A DNA stretch of 5,401 nucleotides from Bifidobacterium breve (GTDB taxonomy: Bacteria; Actinomycetota; Actinomycetes; S36-B12): assembly GCA_945885645.1 (NCBI GenBank), contig CAMCYV010000103.1, positions 1-5,401 on the forward strand, written 5' to 3'. Below are positions 1-5,233 of this stretch, in pieces (position 1 is the first letter of the stretch; each line of letters begins with the position of its first letter). A program made the translations under genes and the position numbers. The notes below the pieces were generated by a model. That model ran no database searches. It was given only the letters and a program-made list of their open reading frames with translations, and had not been told where the DNA came from.

Positions 1-384
1 AAGCGAATCAAATGCAATGAGTTGGTGTTCACCCGGTTGAATCTCCTGCATTTGGCCTTGTGAGAGTGCGAGCACAGCGTCGGTGTGTGGAGGCACGGGT
101 TCAAATGCACGCAACTTTGTTGCATAGTGCTGAGGCAGTGCCACGTCAGTTGACAAATCGATGACGGTCCAAGGCCCAGCGGCGCATAAGGCGTAGCCGT
201 CAAACTCGGCGACATCTTCATTGGGTTCATCAGAAAGTGCAACTATGGGCTCGCCCAGTAACGAACCGCTCGCTTCATCGAGTCGGGCCCGGACAAAAGG
301 GAGTGGTCGCCCAGCCGCATAAGCCACCTGTCGCGCTAGGGACCAGCCGAGCAGACCATCAAGGCCCAGAGCCGAGTCGTTCAC
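1..384 (-). CDS. Divergent MoeA-like molybdopterin molybdotransferase, N-terminal part (runs off left edge)
   Basis: The 128 visible codons resemble the N-terminal part of MoeA-family proteins, which insert molybdate into adenylylated molybdopterin in the cytoplasm during molybdenum cofactor synthesis. Resemblances seen are a DGYAL segment followed by GPW (residues 67-72), like the DGYAV/DGWAV...GPW of actinobacterial MoeA-like proteins; FEPVPPHTDAVL (94-105), like the family's TGAPVPEGADAVV; and IQPGEH (115-120). The usual DNSAM or TSAM just before DGYA is missing: the sequence reads EDVAEFDGYAL. This suggests a divergent or specialised paralogue. The GTG at 384 is preferred because the Shine-Dalgarno GGGAGG (398-393) lies 8 nt upstream; the in-frame GTG at 390 would leave only 2 nt. 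It follows the ferric-reductase-like gene by 117 bp on the same strand. The reading frame is open to the window edge, so length and C-terminal domains are unknown. Family assignment is moderately secure; enzymatic activity is not. Confidence 0.62.
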   Translation of the reverse strand, partial: MNDSALGLDGLLGWSLARQVAYAAGRPLPFVRARLDEASGSLLGEPIVALSDEPNEDVAEFDGYALCAAGPWTVIDLSTDVALPQHYATKLRAFEPVPPHTDAVLALSQGQMQEIQPGEHQLIAFDSL

Positions 385-413
385 CTTCACGTCCTCCCAA
401 CTCGGCTCTAGGC
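364..413 (-). promoter_or_regulatory. Hairpin enclosing the ribosome-binding site and start of the MoeA-like gene
   Basis: Positions 400-413 and 364-377 are inverted repeats. In the leftward mRNA the 5' arm GCCUAGAGCCGAGU pairs with the 3' arm ACUCGGCUCUGGGC over 14 bp, 13 Watson-Crick plus one G-U. The 22-nt loop (378-399) contains the Shine-Dalgarno GGGAGG and both candidate GUG starts; the 3' arm is inside the coding sequence at about codons 3-7. The pairing is seen in the sequence. A role in controlling translation is inference: the stem would either block 30S access or display the site in an open loop. A second copy of TAGAGCC (417-411) lies directly upstream of the one in the stem and could pair in an alternative register. 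Confidence 0.6.
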
Positions 414-501
414 TCTAGGTTCCAGGTCCAGGTCCAGGTCCAGGTCCAGGTCCAGGTCCAGGTCCAGGTCCAGGTCCTAGGTCACCCCAACGCTGGAATG
501 A
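385..501. other. Intergenic region between the ferric-reductase-like and MoeA-like genes
   Basis: This 117-bp gap holds the hexamer array and the upstream arm of the ribosome-binding-site hairpin. I see no convincing -35/-10 promoter on the minus strand and no terminator with a U-run. Whether the MoeA-like gene is read by the upstream operon or has its own promoter is unresolved. Confidence 0.6.
422..475. repeat. Nine perfect tandem CCAGGT hexamers
   Basis: Nine uninterrupted copies of CCAGGT (ACCTGG on the other strand) lie in the gap between the ferric-reductase-like gene and the MoeA-like gene. The array is bracketed by CTAGGT at 415-420 and 477-482, and on the left grades through GGTTCCA (418-424) into two copies of GGCTCTA (404-410 and 411-417), as if related units expanded by slippage. 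Every hexamer contains a CCAGG (CCWGG) site. As RNA or single-stranded DNA the ACCUGG strand can fold on itself, because CCUGG pairs with CCUGG around a U-U mismatch. The array is transcribed if the MoeA-like gene is read through from the upstream operon. No coding use is evident. Confidence 0.95.
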
Positions 502-1176
502 CTACACCGTACTGTCCGCAAGCTCGCGCCGTTCCACCATTTTAGGCATTTCCGTTGTGTCGTTATCCCCGTTACCGAGCGTAGTGGTTGTCGGCCGTGG
601 CCGAGGTGCACGTCGAGCCGGTTGCACGAATCCGCGAGCAAGCAGAAGGAAGACCAGGATGACCGACACGGCGATCACAAGTGCAATTGACCATTCCGTC
701 ATTGCATCCGTTCCGGCGAGAACGTAATGGGCCGTAGCCAGTGGCCAGGCGAAGTACGCGATCAAGTGGGACTTTTTGAAGAACGAATTCCCCTTCTTAC
801 CCATTTTGGTTCGAATACGACCGATCAGGGATACGGGCAACATGCACCACAGCGCCAATGTTCCCAGAGCGACCGGGATGGGTTGCCATGAAGCTAATCC
901 GGGAACCAAAATTTCAGGCACGGAGAACTTCACCACGGGATCAATCAGTAATGCGCCCAAGTGCACTGCGAGGGCGGCTAAGGCGAGGGCGCCTAACCAG
1001 CGGTGCAGGTGTAGCAGGGTAACGGGAGTTGAGTTAGTGCCAAGAATTCGAGTTCGCAGGAACAGGCCCCAAAAAACAACCGCGGACAGAAGTGCCCAAG
1101 CCAAGACGCCACTGGCGCGGATGGTGAGCCATGTCCAAGCAATGTCTGCATTTAATAGGCTATTTATGTTGTTCAT
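502..1176 (-). CDS. Ferric-reductase-like transmembrane haem-b protein
   Basis: This 224-residue integral membrane protein has about five hydrophobic helices (roughly residues 14-40, 52-78, 98-119, 134-154 and 160-182). Its histidines are placed as in the ferric reductase-like domain (the NOX/FRE and MsrQ/YedZ type): H56, H58 and H72 in helix 2, and H137 and H150 in helix 4. The 13-14 residue spacing within each helix suits two stacked b haems crossing the membrane. No FAD or NAD(P)H domain follows; the C-terminus is a basic, proline/threonine-rich tail, so electrons must come from another protein or from quinol. The ATG overlaps the apbE stop as ATGA (1173-1176), and GGAGAGG (1193-1187) lies 10 nt upstream, so translation is probably coupled to apbE. 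Likely role (inference): moving electrons across the membrane to a flavinylated or other external acceptor. A partner for a molybdenum enzyme, as MsrQ is for MsrP, is an alternative given the MoeA-like neighbour. Exact substrate unknown. Confidence 0.82.
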   Translation of the reverse strand: MNNINSLLNADIAWTWLTIRASGVLAWALLSAVVFWGLFLRTRILGTNSTPVTLLHLHRWLGALALAALAVHLGALLIDPVVKFSVPEILVPGLASWQPIPVALGTLALWCMLPVSLIGRIRTKMGKKGNSFFKKSHLIAYFAWPLATAHYVLAGTDAMTEWSIALVIAVSVILVFLLLARGFVQPARRAPRPRPTTTTLGNGDNDTTEMPKMVERRELADSTV

Positions 1177-2135
1177 GCGAACGCAACCTCTCCACTTTCT
1201 CGAACCAGGTAGTACGAGATTTCCATCTTGTTCAAAAATGATTGAGCTTCGGTGAATCCGAGTACCATCGCTGCAGTTGCATACGCCTCAGAGATCCACC
1301 CGTGTTCGGCAACGACTGTGGCCTGCACGAGATCCGTTGCTGACACGTTTCCGCTTCGGGGATCGATCACGTGGTGTGTTCCGTTCCCCCACACGCGTCG
1401 AGCCGTTGTACTTGTTGCAACAGCCAGTGAATCTGCATCTGTGTTGACGGTTGCAATGATTTCATCGCGATCGAGTTCGTTGATTACACCAATGTTCCAA
1501 CTGTCATTACCGCCTGTACCTGTTGTGCCCGGTGTTCCTGAAGTCACGACATCACCACCAATGTTTGCCAACACACCGATCGCTCCGGCGGCCCGAAATT
1601 CCCTACACAGGATGTCTCCGGCCAACCCTTTTCCTATTGCACCCGGATCCAAAGCAATTCCGGAATCCAATGCGAGGTAGTTTCCCCGCAGATGAATCCC
1701 TGTTGGCGAACCAACGGTGGGCAAAGAAGTTGCGGCGCTGTGACTGGCTGAAATCTTGTTGAAATCAACGCTGTAACCCAGTGCATCAATAACTCGAGCC
1801 ATCGTTGGATTAAACAGCTCATTGGTCAGTGTTGCGGCATCAAGCATGGAAGTGACGAGCTCCCGGAAATCATCAGAGATCAGGAGTTCGCCCTTTCCCG
1901 CATATGCATTGTTGCGTGAGAGTTCGCTATCGGCTCGGAACCGGCTCCAGCTTTGCTCCAAAATCTCCATCCGTACCGGAACCAACGCAATGAGCTCGTC
2001 GATGATCACCGGATCACCCCACAGCGTCACTTCAACGGGAGACCCCATAGCTCGGAAAGCCACGGAAGCTACGTCAGCTACGTCAACATTTTTTGTGACG
2101 CTGTGCTTACGACTAAGGGCTAGGGCGGTGTTCAT
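1173..2135 (-). CDS. apbE: FAD:protein FMN transferase (ApbE family)
   Basis: ApbE attaches FMN covalently to Thr or Ser of target proteins, using FAD as donor and a divalent metal. The 320 residues show the family landmarks in order: FRAMGSPVEV (27-36), SWSRFRADSELSRNN (62-76), LDPGAIGKGLAGD (162-174), LANIGGDV (189-196), ATSTTARRVW (240-249), HHVIDPRSG (254-262) and a C-terminal ISEAYATAAMVLG (281-293). In that last motif the usual metal-binding Asp (ADALAT) is replaced by Glu 283; Thr 287 is kept. There is no signal peptide or lipobox at the N-terminus, so this looks like a cytoplasmic form, unlike the exported lipoprotein forms. The start overlaps the upstream stop as ATGA (2132-2135), with AAGGA (2145-2141) 5 nt upstream. 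It sits inside a tightly coupled operon between a small membrane-anchored protein and the haem-b protein. No FMN_bind target protein is encoded in the window. Family call is very secure. Confidence 0.95.
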   Translation of the reverse strand: MNTALALSRKHSVTKNVDVADVASVAFRAMGSPVEVTLWGDPVIIDELIALVPVRMEILEQSWSRFRADSELSRNNAYAGKGELLISDDFRELVTSMLDAATLTNELFNPTMARVIDALGYSVDFNKISASHSAATSLPTVGSPTGIHLRGNYLALDSGIALDPGAIGKGLAGDILCREFRAAGAIGVLANIGGDVVTSGTPGTTGTGGNDSWNIGVINELDRDEIIATVNTDADSLAVATSTTARRVWGNGTHHVIDPRSGNVSATDLVQATVVAEHGWISEAYATAAMVLGFTEAQSFLNKMEISYYLVRESGEVAFA

Positions 2136-2563
2136 CCGGATCCTTGTGAGTTGCTCTGAAGTGCTGGTGGTTTCGCCGCAGCAGGAACTGGAGCGATCTT
2201 CGGTGTAGCACTCGCTCCTGGTGAATCAGCGGGCTTAGATGAAACAGTTACCGAACCATCTGCTTGAGCTGCAACAAGTTGCTGGGCAACCGTATTCAAC
2301 TGATCCCGATATTCGCTTAAACGAACAGCCTCTTGGGTGAGGGCCTGCGCATAAGCCTGTAGTTGCTCAGCCGAGTAGCCCTCCAGGGAGGCGACTTCTA
2401 CGCTGCTCGCATCGACGCTCGTTGTAGCTGATGCACTTTGAGCCGCAGCATCTTCCATGGTTCGAAAGCCGATGACTCCGACAATTCCAATGCCCGTGGC
2501 AACAGCCAGACCCGTTGAAATGATTTTCGTGTTGCGTTGCTTCACGTCTTTTGAATTAGTCAT
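2132..2563 (-). CDS. Small membrane-anchored protein of unknown function, probable coiled coil
   Basis: I do not recognise a family. The 143-residue product has a basic N-terminus (K5, K9, R10, K13), one hydrophobic helix (about 15-33) and then an Ala/Ser-rich stretch, predicting an anchor or signal peptide with the rest outside the membrane. Residues 57-100 are rich in Glu, Gln, Leu and Ala with spacing like a short coiled coil (YSAEQLQAYAQALTQEAV is at 63-80). Residues 105-143 are low-complexity Ser/Pro/Ala and probably disordered. The ATG at 2563 is chosen because GGGAG (2575-2571) lies 7 nt upstream and the start overlaps the preceding stop by 8 bp (ATGACTAA). A longer in-frame start at 2701 would add a Lys/Thr-rich segment that is only the acidic tail of the upstream gene read in another frame. 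Operon position suggests a structural or assembly partner of the PepSY-like, ApbE and haem-b proteins. Confidence 0.8.
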   Translation of the reverse strand: MTNSKDVKQRNTKIISTGLAVATGIGIVGVIGFRTMEDAAAQSASATTSVDASSVEVASLEGYSAEQLQAYAQALTQEAVRLSEYRDQLNTVAQQLVAAQADGSVTVSSKPADSPGASATPKIAPVPAAAKPPALQSNSQGSG

Positions 2564-3116
2564 CTTCGTTCTCCCTTTCGTCTTCCTCGTACTCGCCTTC
2601 TTCCTCTTCGTTTTCTTCGTACTCGTCTTCTTCGTACTCGTCTTCTTCGTACTGCCTAACGGGGGCTTCTTTGACAATGGCCCATTCATAAACAGCTCCA
2701 CTGGATTTATTCACGTAACCGGTAACGACCGATCCGTCGGTGCGCTTCACGGTGACGCTGAAAGCATCGATTCCGTTGTGGGTGAGAGAGTCAACTTTGG
2801 TGACCTTGCCGCCCGTTGCATCAACTACAGCCTTGATCGCGTATTCGCGATCTATCTGACCGACACTCGAGGAGGAAGTCACCACTTCATTGGATGTCAC
2901 TGGTGCTGTTATCACTGGGATCTCGGGCAATGGGGACGGGTTAAATGCGAGATCCGGTGACATTGGGGAAGTGGCACTGGAAGCGGCAAGAGTGACGGTT
3001 TCGTTCTCTGACTCGCTGGTAATTGTTGCCTGCATCAAGGAGATTGCAGCAATTACGGTGGCACCCACTATTCCGGTGGCTGCGGCTACTGAGATGAGTG
3101 TGCTGTTTCTTTTCAT
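2556..3116 (-). CDS. Exported PepSY-like domain protein with a strongly acidic YEEDE-repeat tail
   Basis: First gene of the leftward operon, 186 residues. A short basic start (K2, R3) and a hydrophobic stretch (about 7-29) predict a signal peptide or membrane anchor with the rest outside. A Ser/Thr/Pro-rich linker (about 40-86) leads to a PepSY-like module (about 87-145): IDREYAIKAVVDATGGKV, then an AFSVTVKRTDGSVV strand, then GYVNKSSGAVYEW. PepSY modules occur in exported proteins, including those of flavin-based electron-transfer systems. The C-terminus (156-186) is extraordinary: 23 of 31 residues are Asp or Glu, built on YEEDE pentapeptides with four tyrosines, suggesting binding of cations such as iron (inference). 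The ATG is fixed because an in-frame TGA lies at 3122-3120, only 3 nt before it. No Shine-Dalgarno is visible, so the message may be leaderless. Domain call moderate; function unknown. Confidence 0.8.
   Translation of the reverse strand: MKRNSTLISVAAATGIVGATVIAAISLMQATITSESENETVTLAASSATSPMSPDLAFNPSPLPEIPVITAPVTSNEVVTSSSSVGQIDREYAIKAVVDATGGKVTKVDSLTHNGIDAFSVTVKRTDGSVVTGYVNKSSGAVYEWAIVKEAPVRQYEEDEYEEDEYEENEEEEGEYEEDERENEDD
2577..2651 (-). repeat. 15-bp repeats encoding the acidic YEEDE tail
   Basis: Five consecutive 15-nt blocks encode YEEDE, YEEDE, YEENE, EEEGE and YEEDE (residues 156-180 of the PepSY-like protein). The first two are identical at DNA level (TACGAAGAAGACGAG) and the rest have diverged by substitution, which suggests expansion by slippage or unequal exchange in a protein region that tolerates, or selects for, extra acidic residues. 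Because each block is a multiple of three, gain or loss keeps the reading frame. Confidence 0.85.
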
Positions 3117-3122
3117 GACTCA

Positions 3123-3149
3123 ACCATGCCAAAGTGAACGTTAAGTCAA
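3123..3149 (-). promoter_or_regulatory. Candidate promoter of the PepSY-apbE operon, possibly leaderless
   Basis: On the minus strand TTGACT (3149-3144) could serve as -35. It is followed after 15 bp by CATGGT (3128-3123), preceded by TGG as in an extended -10 element. The -10 candidate matches TATAAT at only three positions, but it ends exactly 6 nt before the ATG at 3116, the spacing expected for a leaderless transcript, and no Shine-Dalgarno is present. The weak -10 and short spacer would suit a promoter needing an activator. Confidence 0.35.
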
Positions 3150-3180
3150 GGTTGTCCAAGGTTAAGTCTGGGTAAGGAAA
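3140..3180. promoter_or_regulatory. Phased direct repeats, candidate operator for the OmpR-family regulator
   Basis: Four units headed GTT or GGT start at 3140, 3151, 3161 and 3171: GTTAAGTCAA, GTTGTCCAAG, GTTAAGTCTG and GGTAAGGAAA. GTTAAGTC is exact at 3140-3147 and 3161-3168, 21 bp apart, and CAAGGTT recurs 10 bp apart at 3147-3153 and 3157-3163. OmpR/PhoB-family regulators bind head-to-tail direct repeats with about one helical turn per subunit, so this is a plausible site for the regulator encoded at 3217. The array overlaps the -35-like TTGACT of the leftward operon and lies upstream of the promoter region of the regulator gene. Binding is inferred, not shown. Confidence 0.55.
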
Positions 3181-3201
3181 TCAAGTTCCGGGTTGGTCGT
3201 C

Positions 3202-3210
3202 TGGCACCAT
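3202..3210 (+). promoter_or_regulatory. Candidate extended -10 of the response regulator gene, possibly leaderless
   Basis: TGGCACCAT ends 6 nt before the ATG at 3217 and mirrors the TGGCATGGT that ends 6 nt before the divergent gene's ATG. Both fit TGGCAnnnT. No good -35 is seen at the expected distance and no Shine-Dalgarno precedes the start, consistent with a leaderless, activator-dependent transcript. Match to consensus is weak. Confidence 0.3.
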
Positions 3211-3216
3211 GGTCCT

Positions 3217-3867
3217 ATGCATGTACTCGTGGTGGAAGATGACCCGGCGATTTCAGGACCCCTCGTCCAAGGTTTAGTACGAAATGGCTTCGAGGCAATA
3301 TGCGTGGAATTCGGGGGTTTAGTCGTTGAAGCCCTTCCCGGCAAAGACATTGTGATCCTTGATCTGGGGCTGCCCGACATGGATGGCCTCGAAGTCTTGA
3401 AGGCGATCAGGAAAATATCTGATATCCCCGTCATTATTGCAACCGCCCGCGGTGATGAGATGGATCGAATTATTGGGCTGGAAATCGGTGCCGATGATTA
3501 TGTGGTCAAACCATTCTCCGTGCGAGAACTTGCAGCGCGCGTCCGTGCAATTTCGCGCAGACGCGTTGTTGAAGCACCCAGTGAAATGGGTCAAGTAAGT
3601 CTTGATCGAAACCGAAGGTCGGTACACGTATTAGGTGAGTTGATTGACCTGACCGCAAAAGAGTTTGATTTGCTTGCCGTACTCCTCGAAGAACCAGGGC
3701 GTGTTGTGCCCCGCCAGGAGTTGTACTCGCGAGTGTGGGACCCCATTTGGATCGGCAGCGGAAAAACCCTCGATGTGCACGTTGCGGGATTGCGGAAAAA
3801 GCTCGGAAATGCTGACTTGATTGAAACTGTCCGAGGCGTTGGCTACCGCTATGTGGATCTGCCGTGA
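3217..3867 (+). CDS. OmpR-family two-component response regulator
   Basis: The 216-residue cytoplasmic protein has an N-terminal receiver domain (about 1-112): acidic pair D8-D9, phosphoacceptor D49 in ILDLGLPDMDG, conserved T76 and K98 in YVVKPF. A C-terminal winged-helix DNA-binding domain follows (about 124-216), with LTAKEFDLLAVLLEEPGRVV, then the recognition-helix region KTLDVHVAGLRKKL and the terminal ETVRGVGYRY. All residues needed for phosphorylation are present and length is normal. The ATG at 3217 gives the canonical MHVLVVEDD start; an in-frame TTG at 3193 would add eight residues unlike the family. The stop overlaps the kinase start as GTGA, so both are co-translated. Its position opposite the PepSY-apbE operon suggests it controls that operon and itself. 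The signal is unknown. Confidence 0.95.
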   Translation: MHVLVVEDDPAISGPLVQGLVRNGFEAICVEFGGLVVEALPGKDIVILDLGLPDMDGLEVLKAIRKISDIPVIIATARGDEMDRIIGLEIGADDYVVKPFSVRELAARVRAISRRRVVEAPSEMGQVSLDRNRRSVHVLGELIDLTAKEFDLLAVLLEEPGRVVPRQELYSRVWDPIWIGSGKTLDVHVAGLRKKLGNADLIETVRGVGYRYVDLP

Positions 3868-5213
3868 CTCGACGATTAGTCATTGCAATGACAACACTCG
3901 TCGCTGTCATTGCTTTAGCGCTTGCCATTCCTTTAGGACTTGCAATCAGTAATTATGAACGGGAAAATTTCCTGAGTGCATTAGAGTTTGACACATTGAC
4001 GACTGCTTCGGTCATGTCATCACAGCCCTATATTGATTGGCAGGCCACTGCTGACGCAACAGCTGATCGAACAGGTGCTCGCGTTGTTGTTGTCAATTCT
4101 GATCTGACTTTGATTGCAGACAGTGATTCAAGTGGTGTAGATCGGTCATTTGATCGCCCGGAGATTGAGGCAGCACTTGCCGGGGAATTAGCATCAGATG
4201 TTCGTCCTTCTGTCACATTGGGTGATGACTTGCGTTTCGTGGCTGCCCCAATTAATCAAAACTTTAAAGTCGTTGCAGTGGTGCGGCTTTCCTTAAGCGA
4301 AAGTGAGGTTGATTCGGAAGTCCTCATCGCGGAACTCTGGCTGATTGCTTTTGTTGCCAGTGTTGTTCTGGCTGCTGGCCTCGTGGCTTGGTTCCTCTCC
4401 CGTTCACTTGCCAGACCCGTTGATGCCTTGACCGATGTCATTGAACTCATGCCGCAGGACTTATCCATACGAGCAGATGAAAAGCATGGGGCAAAAGAGA
4501 TCCGCCACGCAGCTACGGCTGTGAACGCGACCGCATCTCGCCTCGAAGGGCTGTTGAGTCGGACGCAGAGAGTTGCAGCAGATGCCTCTCACCATTTGCG
4601 CAGTCCGCTGACAGGTGTGCGGCTTCGACTCGAAGCGATCTCTGATGTGTCGACGGATCCTGAAGTTATATCTAATGCAGATGCTGCAATTGCCGAAGTT
4701 GATCGATTGGCACACCGTATTGATCAAATCTTGCTATTGACCCGGTCAGATTCGGGGATGCTCAACATGCGCGAAGAGTCGCTGAGCGAAATTGTGCTCG
4801 ACCGTGTTGAAGCGGCCACTGTGATTGCACAAGAAAAAGGAATTGTGATTCGTGCAGAGGTAGAAGACTGCACCGTCACGGTGCCCGCGGGCACATGTTC
4901 CCGAATTATTGATGAGTTACTGGGTAACGCATTGAAATACGCAAATTCCGAGGCTGTCGTCACCCTCCAAAGAGCGGGATCCTTCTGTGAGCTGATGGTC
5001 GCGGATGACGGATCAGGACTACCCGAGACCGAGGATTTCACTCAAATATTTAATCGGTTTTACCGTGCGAGCAATTCTCACCCGGGTGGTAGCGGACTCG
5101 GACTGGCCCTCGTTCAAGAAAGTGCCCGCATGGCCGGAGGAGATGCCTGGGCGCAAGGAGCCCCGGAAGGTACCGGGCTTCAGATCTCGGTGCGGCTTCC
5201 GCTCAGTGTTTAA
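3864..5213 (+). CDS. Two-component sensor histidine kinase
   Basis: A 449-residue membrane kinase partnering the regulator just upstream. Two transmembrane helices (about 5-28 and 156-178) flank an extracytoplasmic sensor domain of about 125 residues with no motif I can assign. A HAMP linker follows (about 179-232), then the dimerisation domain with H-box DASHHLRSPLTGVRLRLE, phosphoacceptor H243, and the ATP-binding domain: N-box ELLGNALKYA (N355), G1 box DDGSGLP (381-387), F-box FNRFYRA (396-402) and G2 box GGSGLGLALV (408-417). All catalytic elements are intact. A second His (H244) occupies the position after the phosphoacceptor, where Gln or Glu is more usual. Start is GTG at 3864, overlapping the regulator stop (TGA 3865-3867). 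The stop lies 20 bp from the converging NlpC/P60 gene. It probably senses something outside the membrane relevant to the redox operon, such as metal or redox state (inference). Confidence 0.94.
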   Translation: MTRRLVIAMTTLVAVIALALAIPLGLAISNYERENFLSALEFDTLTTASVMSSQPYIDWQATADATADRTGARVVVVNSDLTLIADSDSSGVDRSFDRPEIEAALAGELASDVRPSVTLGDDLRFVAAPINQNFKVVAVVRLSLSESEVDSEVLIAELWLIAFVASVVLAAGLVAWFLSRSLARPVDALTDVIELMPQDLSIRADEKHGAKEIRHAATAVNATASRLEGLLSRTQRVAADASHHLRSPLTGVRLRLEAISDVSTDPEVISNADAAIAEVDRLAHRIDQILLLTRSDSGMLNMREESLSEIVLDRVEAATVIAQEKGIVIRAEVEDCTVTVPAGTCSRIIDELLGNALKYANSEAVVTLQRAGSFCELMVADDGSGLPETEDFTQIFNRFYRASNSHPGGSGLGLALVQESARMAGGDAWAQGAPEGTGLQISVRLPLSV

Positions 5214-5233
5214 TGGTTTAATGGTGAACTTGC

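Noticed and set aside
237..545. Plus-strand open frame with a Gln-Val repeat tract
   Set aside because: The QV tract is just the CCAGGT hexamer array read in frame. The frame lies antisense to the MoeA-like gene, has no start signal and no recognisable protein content.
2564..2701. Lys/Thr-rich N-terminal extension of the small membrane-anchored protein
   Set aside because: It is the alternative-frame image of the acidic tail repeats. The internal ATG at 2563 has a good Shine-Dalgarno and an 8-bp start-stop overlap.
2688..2712. NKSSGAV in the PepSY-like protein as an FMN attachment motif
   Set aside because: The acceptor Thr/Ser position is Val, and the segment fits the ordinary PepSY D-x-x-T-G-x-V turn better than an FMN_bind motif.
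3193..3216. TTG start adding eight residues to the response regulator
   Set aside because: The extra residues do not fit the receiver fold, which canonically begins at MHVLVVEDD; AAGGA at 3174-3178 is 14 nt from the TTG, too far for good use.
5209..5224. Tandem duplication of TTTAATGG at the end of the kinase gene
   Set aside because: Only 8 bp in two copies, with the stop codon inside the first copy; probably a small slippage event with no evident role.
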